From Pseudoalteromonas shioyasakiensis (GTDB lineage: Bacteria; Pseudomonadota; Gammaproteobacteria; Enterobacterales; Alteromonadaceae), in the NCBI RefSeq assembly GCF_019134595.1, contig NZ_CP077770.1, forward strand, positions 1,880,001-1,944,000: a stretch of DNA of 64,000 nt, written 5' to 3'. Under the pieces are notes generated by a model, which was given only the letters and a program-made list of their open reading frames with translations, searched no databases and had not been told where the DNA came from. Position numbers and translations under genes: made by a program. Below are positions 8,558-17,693 of the stretch, one piece after another (the stretch's first letter is position 1; each line of letters begins with the position of its first letter).

Positions 8558-10012
8558 ATGCCACCTAAAATACTCATTGTTGAAGATACAGAATCGCTAG
8601 CGCTGATGTACCAATCATATTTGATCCCAACCGGGGTCGAAACACGCATTGCCTACAATGGTGAACAAGCCGTCGTTGCTCTGCAGGAGTTTGAGCCTGA
8701 TTTAGTGATTTTAGATGTTATGCTGCCAGATATGAACGGGCTAGATATTTTATCCTCTTTAGACCCAGACACAGCTCCACAAGTGATTGTTTTAACAGGG
8801 CATGCCACTAAAGAAATGGCAATAAAAGCCATCAAACTCGGTGCCAGTGACTTTCTAGAAAAACCTATTGAAGCCGATCGTTTTCGCATTACAGTAAACA
8901 ACGCATTAAAACTTAAAGATTTAAAACAAACAGTCAAAAGCTATCAAACAACTTACGAGAATGGTAAATACTACGATTTGATTGGTAGCTCATCAGAAAT
9001 GCAATCTGTTTACCAAATCATAAAGTCAGCATCCGCAAGTAAAGCAACTGTTTTCATCACTGGTGAAAGTGGTACCGGTAAAGAGCTGTGCGCCCGTGCG
9101 GTACATTTAGCGTCACCGCGTGCGAATAAACCCTTTGTAGCCCTTAACTGTGCAGCAATACCAAAAGATCTAATCGAAAGTGAAATATTCGGTCACTTAA
9201 AAGGGGCGTTCACTGGTGCGATTGCCAATCGTGAAGGGGCGGCAGGCCAAGCTGACGGTGGTACGTTGTTTTTAGATGAACTATGTGAAATGGACATCAA
9301 TCTGCAAAGTAAGCTACTGCGTTTTATTCAAACCGGTTGTTACCAGCAGGTAGGCAGCGAAAAAGAAGTTAAAGTTGATGTGCGCTTTGTGTGCGCCACC
9401 AACCGCGACCCTTTATTAGAAGTGCAAGAAGGCCGTTTTCGTGAAGACTTATATTATCGCCTACATGTTATCCCTATTGCCTTACCGCCGCTGAATCAGC
9501 GTGGCAAAGATGTGATCGAAATTGCCGATGCATTATTTAAAAAAATAAGTAAAGAAGAAGGCCGTGCATACAAAGGCATGTCAGAAGGCGTTAAAAATCT
9601 ATTTTTGAGCTATGGCTGGCCTGGTAATGTTCGCCAATTAGAAAACACCATACGTAACATTCTCGTTTTGCATGATGAAGCCTACATTGAAGCGAGTATG
9701 ATACCAGCACTACCGAACGCACAAAATCAATCTCAACCAGTCGCAGCAGCTGTTAATACTGTAGCCTCGGAGGTGATGCCGTCACAAAGCTTTGCATCGC
9801 CATCAACTGAAGCCACTCCTGTTATCAGCGAAGTTGCAACAGCATTTTCTCAAGCCGATATTGAACCGCTTTGGTTGGTAGAAAAACGTTATATTGAGCA
9901 AGCCATTGATGCTTGTGATAACAATATTCCTAAAGCTGCAGCTCTTTTGGATGTGAGTCCATCTACGATTTATCGTAAAATTAAAAGCTGGGAAGAGATG
10001 CAAGTAAGCTAG
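8558..10012 (+). CDS. sypG: SypG/LuxO-family sigma-54-dependent response regulator
   Basis: A 484-residue enhancer-binding response regulator. The receiver domain (1-120) has acidic residues E9/D10 and phosphoacceptor D53 in LVILDVMLP. The AAA+ domain (about 145-385) shows GESGTGKE, the sigma-54 contact loop GAFTGA, a Walker B GGTLFLDELCEM, and FREDLYYRL. A proline-, serine- and alanine-rich linker leads to a Fis-type helix-turn-helix at the C-terminus (KAAALLDVSPSTIYRKI). Long stretches match LuxO as I remember it, and SypG is itself LuxO-like. The position after sypABCDE favours SypG; the nearby LuxU-like and yvcK genes also fit LuxO. It probably activates the sigma-54 promoter before sypA when phosphorylated. 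Confidence 0.85.
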   Translation: MPPKILIVEDTESLALMYQSYLIPTGVETRIAYNGEQAVVALQEFEPDLVILDVMLPDMNGLDILSSLDPDTAPQVIVLTGHATKEMAIKAIKLGASDFLEKPIEADRFRITVNNALKLKDLKQTVKSYQTTYENGKYYDLIGSSSEMQSVYQIIKSASASKATVFITGESGTGKELCARAVHLASPRANKPFVALNCAAIPKDLIESEIFGHLKGAFTGAIANREGAAGQADGGTLFLDELCEMDINLQSKLLRFIQTGCYQQVGSEKEVKVDVRFVCATNRDPLLEVQEGRFREDLYYRLHVIPIALPPLNQRGKDVIEIADALFKKISKEEGRAYKGMSEGVKNLFLSYGWPGNVRQLENTIRNILVLHDEAYIEASMIPALPNAQNQSQPVAAAVNTVASEVMPSQSFASPSTEATPVISEVATAFSQADIEPLWLVEKRYIEQAIDACDNNIPKAAALLDVSPSTIYRKIKSWEEMQVS

Positions 10013-11015
10013 AACTATAGACTCTATCTAGCTGCTTAAATTGCTGCTCTCCAGAAAAACGTTGTTTAACAAGTCTTTGTGCATTGCCTAGCATGTAACT
10101 TCTTTGATCAACACTCAACATAAGTACGTTGTTTAGCTGTTTATGCAAAGCATCGCTTGTACTTTCAGTCATCATTAACCCATTTGATAGGTGGTTAATT
10201 ATCTGCGGTAACTGACCAACAGGCGATGCAATAACGAGTACCCCCTGTGCCATTGCTTCTAATGCAACCATAGGTAGACCTTCAGCCCGAGAGCAGATCA
10301 CCAATACATCAAGTTGTTGCCATATTTGTTGTTGCTCACGCTGGCCATGATAACTCACCACTGACAAATCAAGCTCATTGACCATAGGGCCATCACCAAA
10401 CATATGAAATTTTAAGTTAGGTGTGTTGAATCGTTTGGCTGTTTCAATAAAAATGTCAGGGCCTTTTTCATGGGATAAACGACCAACAAATCCAACGTTT
10501 AATTGATCATTATTTTTTAGGCCTAAAACTTTATTAGATTCATTTACTGGAATAAAATTTTCAAGTAATTCAGCATTGTAAAGCTCTTCGGTGAGTTTGC
10601 TAGAAACAGCAAAGTTAAGTGAAAAGTAACTTAGCAGTTTATCGAGCTTATTGTAAAAATAAACCTTCCCCGTGCCTGCTTCTCCAGCATGATAAGTTGA
10701 AATACAAGGGCGGTTTTGCCAGCGACACACTAACTTGCCCATGATACTTGCCTTGTACCCATGGGTATGGAGTAACGCTGAGCGAGGAAACATTTTTAGT
10801 ATTTCGTTCAAGCTTTTTAAATTTCCGCCAGCAAAACCGAAAGTGATATTTGCATTTTCTAAGCGCTTATATAATTCACGGTTATTATGATCTTGATAAA
10901 ATAGTACCGAGCTCATAATATTATATCGTTCTAACAGCTTACTCATGGCAATCAAATGGCTCTCGATGCCACCAATTAAGCTTGAATCTACGAATAAAAT
11001 AACACTATATTTCAT
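9981..11015 (-). CDS. GT4-family glycosyltransferase
   Basis: Cytoplasmic GT-B glycosyltransferase of about 344 residues. The N-terminus has VDSSLIGGIESHL, the usual GGxE entry. The C-terminal half has VGFVGRLSHEKGPDIFI, the FGDGP strand, and RAEGLPMVALEAMAQGVLVIASPVGQ for donor binding. The start at 11015 is chosen because GGAG lies three to six bases upstream and the family N-terminus begins there; more upstream ATGs lie in the Hpt gene region. It runs against its neighbours, ends inside the sypG 3' end (32-base overlap) and is only 20 bases from the divergent Hpt gene. It is probably another sugar-adding step of the same polysaccharide. Confidence 0.85.
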   Translation of the reverse strand: MKYSVILFVDSSLIGGIESHLIAMSKLLERYNIMSSVLFYQDHNNRELYKRLENANITFGFAGGNLKSLNEILKMFPRSALLHTHGYKASIMGKLVCRWQNRPCISTYHAGEAGTGKVYFYNKLDKLLSYFSLNFAVSSKLTEELYNAELLENFIPVNESNKVLGLKNNDQLNVGFVGRLSHEKGPDIFIETAKRFNTPNLKFHMFGDGPMVNELDLSVVSYHGQREQQQIWQQLDVLVICSRAEGLPMVALEAMAQGVLVIASPVGQLPQIINHLSNGLMMTESTSDALHKQLNNVLMLSVDQRSYMLGNAQRLVKQRFSGEQQFKQLDRVYSSSLLASLPSF

Positions 11016-11035
11016 ATTCACTCCAAGGTGAGACC

Positions 11036-11368
11036 ATGATAGATACTGCGACCTATACGCAATTACAACAGGATGTTGGTGACGACCTAGCAAAACAGCT
11101 TTTGCAGGTGTATATCACTGAGTCCCGTCAAATCGTTGCTGATCTTGCTGACGCAACGAAACAGTCTGAAATCGAAATAAATGCCCATAGTTTAAAAAGT
11201 AGTAGCCGTAGCTACGGGGCATTAGCCGTAGGCGGCCTTGCAGAACAAATCGAGCAAAAAGCGAAGGCATCAAAATATGATGATGAATTACAAAGCTTAA
11301 TAGCCTTACTGCAAGACCAATTTGCACAAACGCTAACTCACGCGCAAAGTTTAATTGCGACTGACTAG
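11036..11368 (+). CDS. LuxU-like Hpt phosphotransfer protein
   Basis: A 110-residue single Hpt domain, a soluble histidine phosphocarrier between a hybrid kinase and a response regulator. The active site reads A-H-SLKSSSRSYGA, His about residue 50; the neighbourhood resembles LuxU (HALKSSAASFGA as I recall it). A strong AAGGTGAG lies just upstream. It is divergent from the glycosyltransferase gene and its 3' end overlaps yvcK by 18 bases. The hybrid kinase at 12411 has a receiver but no Hpt, and SypG needs a phosphodonor, so this protein is the natural link. The pairing is inference from context. Confidence 0.82.
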   Translation: MIDTATYTQLQQDVGDDLAKQLLQVYITESRQIVADLADATKQSEIEINAHSLKSSSRSYGALAVGGLAEQIEQKAKASKYDDELQSLIALLQDQFAQTLTHAQSLIATD

Positions 11369-12238
11369 TTGCTCGGCTTCTAGGCTCAACGGCATTTTTA
11401 ATATTTCGCCAAATACATTACTTAGCTGCTCAATGTCGTGCTGCTGGTTTGGCGATTTAACAACATCGTCAAAGTGCGACACAATTTCACTAAGCGCATC
11501 TAAAGAGATACTCATGTCACAAAACCTATAACCAAGCATGCCTTCGAGCCAATCGACTGGTTTCATATTGAGCGATTTAATTACGCTGGCTTCTTTGGCA
11601 ATATTTTCGATAAACAATCGGCATGCAGAGGTTTTTTGTACAGCATTAGCTATGTCTTCAACTAACATGGCAGGCATTACACTGGTAATTAAACTACCGG
11701 GGCCAATTATTAGCATATCTGCGTTTTCAATAGCTTGAACCACACCAGGTGCTGCATTCACATCTTGTGAGAGGGTTAAATAATCCGGGAGCTCTTCTTG
11801 TGAATCAATATCGCATTCACCAAATACTTTGATGCCTGATGACATAACCGCGAGTAAATCAGTAGGCTCGTCTGACATGGGTAGAATCGTTTCTGAATTA
11901 CCCAACATGGCATTGAACCAAGCTACAGCTTGTGTTGCTGAGTTAGTTTGTTGGGTTAAGCTTAATAAGGCTAAATTCCCTAGGCTGTGGCCATTTAGTT
12001 CACCCCCATCAAAACGGTGGTGAAAAACTTGATGGATTAATGAGTCACTATCAGCTAATTGCAAACAACAACGTCTAATATCACCAAGGGCAACTACATC
12101 TTGGCTTCGACGTAATTTACCTGTGCTGCCGCCGTTGTCTGTGGTTGCAACGATAGCTGTAAGTTCGGCGCAGTGAGGTCTAATTGCACTTAACATATGG
12201 GATAAACCGTGTCCGCCGCCTATGCATACTATTTTCAT
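11351..12238 (-). CDS. yvcK: YvcK/CofD-like protein (UPF0052)
   Basis: Member of the YvcK family, related to CofD (2-phospho-L-lactate transferase); YvcK proteins affect central carbon use and cell shape and bind UDP-sugars in Gram-positives. Seen: N-terminal glycine-rich CIGGGHGLSHML, VATTDNGGSTGKLR, ALGDIRRCCLQLAD and a central IGPGSLITSVMPAML. The start at 12238 is favoured because AGGTGAG lies four bases upstream; a GTG at 12247 lies within that ribosome site. The family gene next to luxU in Vibrio belongs to the same group, as I recall. A possible sigma-54 promoter lies upstream on the same strand. Confidence 0.85.
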   Translation of the reverse strand: MKIVCIGGGHGLSHMLSAIRPHCAELTAIVATTDNGGSTGKLRRSQDVVALGDIRRCCLQLADSDSLIHQVFHHRFDGGELNGHSLGNLALLSLTQQTNSATQAVAWFNAMLGNSETILPMSDEPTDLLAVMSSGIKVFGECDIDSQEELPDYLTLSQDVNAAPGVVQAIENADMLIIGPGSLITSVMPAMLVEDIANAVQKTSACRLFIENIAKEASVIKSLNMKPVDWLEGMLGYRFCDMSISLDALSEIVSHFDDVVKSPNQQHDIEQLSNVFGEILKMPLSLEAEQLVSRN

Positions 12239-12275
12239 AACACTCACCTAGATTAAACTTAATTAATATTTAGGT

Positions 12276-12291
12276 AGCACGGCCCGTACCA
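12276..12291 (-). promoter_or_regulatory. Candidate sigma-54 promoter for yvcK
   Basis: Read on the reverse strand the bases are TGGTACGGGCCGTGCT. The GG at 12290-12289 and GC at 12278-12277 are separated by the required ten bases, with two mismatches to TGGCAC-N5-TTGCT. Transcription would start near 12265, about 27 bases before yvcK. The enhancer-like dyad at 12375 is about 85 bases upstream. Confidence 0.5.
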
Positions 12292-12374
12292 AGTATTCGA
12301 ATTTATATAACACAATGAAATTTAATAATTTATTTTGTGTTTTTTATGGCTAAACTGAGAACTGTTTTCTATAT

Positions 12375-12392
12375 TTGCATTATGCGATGCAA
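12375..12392. promoter_or_regulatory. SypG/LuxO-type enhancer-like dyad
   Basis: TTGCATTATGCGATGCAA begins with the same TTGCATTATGC as site 2 before sypA and closes with ATGCAA, giving a six-base perfect outer dyad (TTGCAT/ATGCAA). It sits between divergent yvcK and the hybrid kinase gene, 19 bases before the latter. It could activate the yvcK promoter and block or modulate the kinase gene. Confidence 0.45.
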
Positions 12393-12410
12393 TATTAACT
12401 AGGAATGGCA

Positions 12411-14381
12411 ATGGCAGAGTTAAACTTAGATCAATTACAACTTGAGCTAACAGCATTTCATGGCATAAATGATAGCCGTGCATTAAAAGCTCAACTTGAA
12501 AAAGTGCTTCTGCCATATTTTTCGTTTAAAGAGTTTTGCTTAATAAACTTCGAAGATTCAAAAGCATCCCTCGAAATGCGTACTATTAAGTACATTGAAT
12601 TTGATGAATCAATATTAAAATCAAAGTTACAACAAGCGCAGTCACAGTGGTTACTTAATGAAGATAACTCGCTGTTTTATAGTAATGAGTTCGAAAATAA
12701 CCTAATTTTTCATGTTGATATTTCTGAACACACAACGCAGTGCTTGGTCTTTTTTGATATAAAAGAGCAGGCTAGTTTTAATGATAAATCACAAACCGCA
12801 ATCAAGATCTTATTACAGCAAGTAGCGGTTCAATTAGCTGCGCAAACAAGGCTTAACCGGCAAAAGTTTCACTCAACCTCTTTACTAACAAGACTAGGCG
12901 AGTTATCTGAGTTATTTAGAGATTTCGCCAGCGAATGGTTTTGGCGTACTAATAAAGATGAGCGCTTTATTAATGTTTTAACTACCGCCAGCCACAGTAA
13001 CTTATACAAACGCCATTTTTTACATAAAAATTTCGATGCCATCATCACTGAGCAGGAACAAAATCAGTTAAAAAAATGGTCGCACTTTAAACACTTGCTG
13101 GCAGATCATGCTGAATTTTTAGATTTTGAATTTGAAGTTAATTCGTCGCCTACGGCCTGGGTCTCTTTGAGTGGTAAGCCACAATTTGATTCAAGCGGAA
13201 AATTTCGCGGCTATTTAGGTATTGCCAAAGATATCACTGTGAATAAAGACCGCGAGCAAGCACTGCAATTAGCAAAAGAAAAAGCAGAAGAAGCAAACCA
13301 AGCAAAATCTCAGTTTTTAACGGTGATGTCCCATGAGATCAGAACGCCTATGAACGCCATTGTCGGCATGTTGGAGTTGTTAGCCGATTCAGAATTGAAT
13401 GACAAGCAAACACGTTGGCTCGATTACGCAAACTCAAGCGCTGACTTATTACTTGATTTGATCAGTGATGTTCTGGATTTTTCAAAAATTGAAAGTGGAT
13501 CGATGGAGCTTGATGTTAAAGCAACAGATATAAATGCGTTAGTTAAAAATATAACTGCACAGTTTCAAGAAACCACTCAAGGCTCTAATGTATTGTTTAC
13601 CACAGAGATAAGCGATGGCTTACCGAATAAAATTAATATTGATGGGGTTCGAGTTGGGCAAATTCTGTTTAATATTTTAGATAATGCTTTTAAGTTTACT
13701 AAAGTAGGCACCGTCAATTTCAGAGCCGATTTTAATGATACCCATTTACTATTTGAAATAGCAGATACTGGGCAGGGGATTTCACAATCTCAAATAGCCA
13801 GCATTTACGATGCGTTTAAACAGCATGATTATGGCGTGAATCGACAAGTAGAAGGGATTGGCCTTGGGCTTAGCATTACCAAAAGCCTAGTTGATTTAAT
13901 GAAAGGCGAGATTAGAGTTGCTAGCGCAATCAATATTGGTACTAAATTTAATATTTACATACCATACTCTATCGTTGCCGATGATCAGCAAGCTATTGAA
14001 CATGAACAAACTCTTGAGCCAATGACCATTCTTGTCACAGAAGATAACAAAACCAACCAAGTGCTTATAAAAACCTTTTTAGAAAAGCTCAATCACCATG
14101 TCACCCTTGCAGATAATGGCCAACAAGCCATTGATAAAGTACAACAACAAAACTTTGATTTAGTATTAATGGATATGATGATGCCAGTGATGGATGGTAT
14201 TACAGCAACTAAATACATGCGTGAAGAATTAAAAATGACTTTACCCATTGTCGCATTAACCGCCAATGCATCTCATCAAGATAAAGCCACTTGCCTAGAA
14301 GCAGGAATGAACAAAGTGCTGACAAAACCAATTCGTTTTCATGATTTAAACCGCGCACTGCGTATTTTGTTTAGCCAATAA
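12411..14381 (+). CDS. Soluble hybrid histidine kinase (PAS-like, HisKA, HATPase, REC)
   Basis: A 656-residue sensor kinase with no membrane segment, so probably a cytoplasmic sensor. Residues 1-170 are unrecognised. About 175-285 look PAS-like with a PAC end (FRGYLGIAKDIT). HisKA has the phosphoacceptor His308 in MSHEIRTPMNAI. The HATPase domain shows NILDNAFKFTK, DTGQGIS and GIGLGLSIT. The C-terminal receiver has EDNKTNQ, phosphoacceptor Asp in LVLMDMMMP and Lys in LTKPI. It lacks an Hpt domain, so phosphate must leave through a separate Hpt such as that at 11036. The start at 12411 follows AGGA by six bases; an ATG at 12405 is too close to it. Its role resembles SypF or RscS, but the architecture differs. 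Confidence 0.85.
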   Translation: MAELNLDQLQLELTAFHGINDSRALKAQLEKVLLPYFSFKEFCLINFEDSKASLEMRTIKYIEFDESILKSKLQQAQSQWLLNEDNSLFYSNEFENNLIFHVDISEHTTQCLVFFDIKEQASFNDKSQTAIKILLQQVAVQLAAQTRLNRQKFHSTSLLTRLGELSELFRDFASEWFWRTNKDERFINVLTTASHSNLYKRHFLHKNFDAIITEQEQNQLKKWSHFKHLLADHAEFLDFEFEVNSSPTAWVSLSGKPQFDSSGKFRGYLGIAKDITVNKDREQALQLAKEKAEEANQAKSQFLTVMSHEIRTPMNAIVGMLELLADSELNDKQTRWLDYANSSADLLLDLISDVLDFSKIESGSMELDVKATDINALVKNITAQFQETTQGSNVLFTTEISDGLPNKINIDGVRVGQILFNILDNAFKFTKVGTVNFRADFNDTHLLFEIADTGQGISQSQIASIYDAFKQHDYGVNRQVEGIGLGLSITKSLVDLMKGEIRVASAINIGTKFNIYIPYSIVADDQQAIEHEQTLEPMTILVTEDNKTNQVLIKTFLEKLNHHVTLADNGQQAIDKVQQQNFDLVLMDMMMPVMDGITATKYMREELKMTLPIVALTANASHQDKATCLEAGMNKVLTKPIRFHDLNRALRILFSQ

Positions 14382-14404
14382 AAAAGCCCCAAATGGGGCT
14401 TTTA
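14382..14404. terminator. Bidirectional rho-independent terminator
   Basis: AGCCCC-AAAT-GGGGCT stem flanked by an A-run and a T-run, between the convergent kinase and antiporter genes. It can serve both strands. Confidence 0.85.
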
Positions 14405-14419
14405 AAATGAAACTCGACT

Positions 14420-15742
14420 TTACAACACCATTGCCGCAACCCAGCCAGCAACAAGTAGCGGAATATTAAAATGGATGAAAGTAGGTACTACTGAATCCCA
14501 AATATGGTCATGTTGACCATCTGCATTTAGGCCAGATGTTGGGCCAAGTGTTGAGTCAGAGGCAGGGGACCCAGCATCACCTAGTGCTCCTGCTGTACCA
14601 ACCAGTGCTGCAGTAGCCATAACAGAAAAGTTTAATTCCATACAAAGTGGTACAAACAGGGTGGCTATAATTGGCACTGTCGAAAACGAGCTACCAATGC
14701 CCATGGTGATCAATAAGCCAACGAGTAAAATTAATGCTGCGGCAAGGGGTTTGTTACCCTCAATCATACCTGCGGCAGAGCTGACAAGTGAGGCAACATC
14801 ACCGGTTGCTTTCATCACCGAAGCAAAGCCTTGCGCCGAAATCATAATAAAGCCAATCATCGCCATCATAGCAATGCCTTTGCTAAATACATCGCCGTTT
14901 TGCTCAAGCTTTACAACACCGAATAAGGTAAATATAGCTACCCCAACAAGACCGCCCAGGATCATAGAACCACTAATATTTTGCGCCACTAAAGAGCAAA
15001 GTACGGCAGCAATACCAACAGCTAACACCTTTTTAGGCTGCTCAATGACAACCTCTTGCTGTTGCTCTGTTAGGCTGTGAGACTCATAACGACGGCGTTT
15101 TCGATAAGATATAAATACCGCAACCAATAAACCAAATAACATACCAATAGCTGGAATGATCATTGCCATCGGCACTTGAGTATTTACTATCTCTAAGCCA
15201 TTTTCAGTGAGGTTTTTGTGTAGTATCGAGTACAAATAAATGCCACCAAAACCATAAGGTAGCACCATATAAGAGGTGGCTAAGCCGAAAGTTAAGATAC
15301 ACGCAATGGCACGTCTATCAAGGCGTAACTTGTTAAACACCACAAGCAGAGGTGGAATTAGAATTGGTATAAAAGCAATATGTACGGGTATCAAATTTTG
15401 CGACGAAATCGCACACAGCAAAATAATACTTAATATAAGATAACTAAGCGTCGTTTCGCCTTTATGGCTATTCTCGTTTACTTGCTTTAGTAACTTAGAC
15501 GCTAAAATACGTGTTAAACCTGACTTAGAAATAGCCACTGCAAATGCACCTAACATCGCATAGCTCAGTGCTATTTCAGCGCCGCCCGATAAACCATCAT
15601 TAAATGCATTAACGGTTTGTGATAAACCAAGGCCTGCGGTCAATCCCGCAACAATTGCGCTTACCGTCATTGCCACAATGACATTAATTCGACAAAGTGT
15701 CAGGATCAGCATCAACATAACGCCGACAATTACTGCATTCAT
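14420..15742 (-). CDS. Na+/H+ antiporter-family membrane transporter
   Basis: A polytopic inner-membrane protein of 440 residues with about eleven to twelve hydrophobic segments. Glycine-, serine- and threonine-rich stretches near the end ([19 protein letters not shown] and [20 protein letters not shown]) are typical of the NhaC/YuiF-type antiporter group. Substrate cannot be set from sequence; Na+/H+ exchange and amino-acid uptake have both been assigned in the group. It starts 8 bases after the transglutaminase gene and may be the last gene of that cluster. The bidirectional terminator at 14382 closes it. Confidence 0.75.
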   Translation of the reverse strand: MNAVIVGVMLMLILTLCRINVIVAMTVSAIVAGLTAGLGLSQTVNAFNDGLSGGAEIALSYAMLGAFAVAISKSGLTRILASKLLKQVNENSHKGETTLSYLILSIILLCAISSQNLIPVHIAFIPILIPPLLVVFNKLRLDRRAIACILTFGLATSYMVLPYGFGGIYLYSILHKNLTENGLEIVNTQVPMAMIIPAIGMLFGLLVAVFISYRKRRRYESHSLTEQQQEVVIEQPKKVLAVGIAAVLCSLVAQNISGSMILGGLVGVAIFTLFGVVKLEQNGDVFSKGIAMMAMIGFIMISAQGFASVMKATGDVASLVSSAAGMIEGNKPLAAALILLVGLLITMGIGSSFSTVPIIATLFVPLCMELNFSVMATAALVGTAGALGDAGSPASDSTLGPTSGLNADGQHDHIWDSVVPTFIHFNIPLLVAGWVAAMVL

Positions 15743-15750
15743 ATTGTTCT

Positions 15751-17691
15751 CTATTTGGCTGTTTTGAGAGAGTTTAACAGAACTCGTACGCGGTTTTTGC
15801 GATTTTGGTTATATGATTGCTGTTGATAACGTACTTCGATGATTATTTGCTCAAACTCACTTAAATATGCCTCTGTTCTAGGCTTTTGCTGTTTAATTAA
15901 AGCAATATTTTGTAGTGGTGTGTTGGTATCAACTGGCTCAATGCCTTGCTTTTTTGCCCACAGATAAAGCTTAGTGATGTCATCAACCAGCGGTTCTCTG
16001 CTTCGAATAGGGCGTTTGCTATAAAAGAAATAGCCAGTAAAGCTCAGTAATAATGTACCTATCACAATTAAAGGCGTTAGCCATGCTGACTTATTACCAA
16101 ACAGTGAATCAAATAGACTTTGTTGTGATTCTTGGTCAAACGTAAGCACCCAGTTAGTCCATTTATAGTCGAGCTCTTCAAGGTGAATTCTAAGCCAGTT
16201 GATTGCTTTAAAGTGGCTCCAGCGCTTTAGGCCAAAGTTAAGATTGTCGTTAAAGCTTTCGTTTAAATCACCCAGTTGTGATAACGAACCATTTAAACGC
16301 TCTGGGGCAACAACAGCGGTAGCATCAAATATGTGCCACTTTTCATCAAAGAACACTTCGACCCACGCATGCGCATCGTATTGATAAATGTTAAGCGTAG
16401 CGGCTTTAGTTTGTTCACCCCCTAAATAACCCGACACAACACGGGCAGGGTAACCAGCAACACGAAACATGAATGCAGCGGTGCTAGCATAGTGACCGCA
16501 AAAGCCACGTTTGGTATCAAACACGAACTGGTCTAGCGTATTATCACCATACATGGGTGTAGGCGTTAATGTGTAAGCAAACTGTTGCTGATTAAAGTAA
16601 TCTAGTAGCGCGTTAAAGTAACCTTGCGCATTTTCATGCTCAGCAGCCAACTGGTTTGCCAGTGCCGTTGTTTGTGGATTGGTTGTTTTCGGTAAGCGGG
16701 TATATAAGCGTTTTTCAAAGTCATTCAGACTCAGCATAGCCTCACTACTGGTTACCGCGTATTTAATGTTTTTGTTTAAGTTACCTTTACGTTTTAACAA
16801 ACCGTTGTAGGTTGAGTGCACATCAGAATTATCACTTTGCGCAAAGTTAAGTGCAAAAAGCCAATTAGAAGATGAGGGCTCAGCAATAACCTGATAATTA
16901 ACGCTGTTACTTTGAGTAATTGTACGGCGAATGGGGTTAAATTGTTGAGATTTCAAAATGTCCGATATTAACCATTCACTGCCATTAAACTCATCATGAA
17001 TAAGGCTGCGCCAGTAGTAGGGGGCTTGTAGGGGTTGCCCTGGCTGTTGTTCTACCCTAAAAACCAAGTCATCTGACTCAGCTAATTTCGCAATAGAAAA
17101 GGGGTTAACTTGCTCTGATAAACCCGTTTTCGCAAGCTTTGGCCCCGGTAATTGCCAAAACGCCGGTATTTTCGGTAAAAACAAAATCAAAAATGCCGCT
17201 ATAGGTAAAGCTAGTAGTATGGTTTTAAAACTTTGTTTATTAGCGGCCTTAAAGCTTTGTGGGCTAGTTAAATAGCCAAGCACCGCAAAGTTCACAATAT
17301 AAAGTACACTGACTACCAAGGTTTCAAACAATCCTTGATGGAATAAATACACCGTTGAAAGGTTAAAAAACACCAGTAAACAAACAGTTTGATACTGTTT
17401 GACGGTTTTCGCTTGGAGCAATTTAAAGCTACTAGCAAGTAGCATCATGGATACAAATAACTTGACCGTATCGCCGACGCCAACCAAAACAAATAAGGCA
17501 ACTAAGCAAATTGCTGCCAAAATATTCGCCACCAATCCATTTAGTTTTTTATAAAATTTACCTAAAAACAGGTTTAAAAAGCTTAGGCCCGCTAATATGG
17601 CTAAGAATGAAGTAGGCACTTCAGTAAACAAAAAGCCACTGGTAACAATAAACAGCAGTGATAAAACGGTATTTATGAGCGGCGTATTCAT
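15751..17691 (-). CDS. TgpA-type membrane transglutaminase-like protein (DUF3488)
   Basis: A 646-residue inner-membrane protein. Residues 1-190 hold about six membrane helices (DUF3488). A large periplasmic part carries the transglutaminase core: catalytic Cys in [16 protein letters not shown], His in [10 protein letters not shown] and Asp in HIFDATAV. One more helix lies near 545-565, followed by a cytoplasmic tail. The Pseudomonas aeruginosa relative TgpA is essential; its substrate is unknown. It is part of a conserved MoxR-DUF58-transglutaminase set, with gaps of 2-8 bases here. Confidence 0.87.
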   Translation of the reverse strand: MNTPLINTVLSLLFIVTSGFLFTEVPTSFLAILAGLSFLNLFLGKFYKKLNGLVANILAAICLVALFVLVGVGDTVKLFVSMMLLASSFKLLQAKTVKQYQTVCLLVFFNLSTVYLFHQGLFETLVVSVLYIVNFAVLGYLTSPQSFKAANKQSFKTILLALPIAAFLILFLPKIPAFWQLPGPKLAKTGLSEQVNPFSIAKLAESDDLVFRVEQQPGQPLQAPYYWRSLIHDEFNGSEWLISDILKSQQFNPIRRTITQSNSVNYQVIAEPSSSNWLFALNFAQSDNSDVHSTYNGLLKRKGNLNKNIKYAVTSSEAMLSLNDFEKRLYTRLPKTTNPQTTALANQLAAEHENAQGYFNALLDYFNQQQFAYTLTPTPMYGDNTLDQFVFDTKRGFCGHYASTAAFMFRVAGYPARVVSGYLGGEQTKAATLNIYQYDAHAWVEVFFDEKWHIFDATAVVAPERLNGSLSQLGDLNESFNDNLNFGLKRWSHFKAINWLRIHLEELDYKWTNWVLTFDQESQQSLFDSLFGNKSAWLTPLIVIGTLLLSFTGYFFYSKRPIRSREPLVDDITKLYLWAKKQGIEPVDTNTPLQNIALIKQQKPRTEAYLSEFEQIIIEVRYQQQSYNQNRKNRVRVLLNSLKTAK

Positions 17692-17693
17692 AA

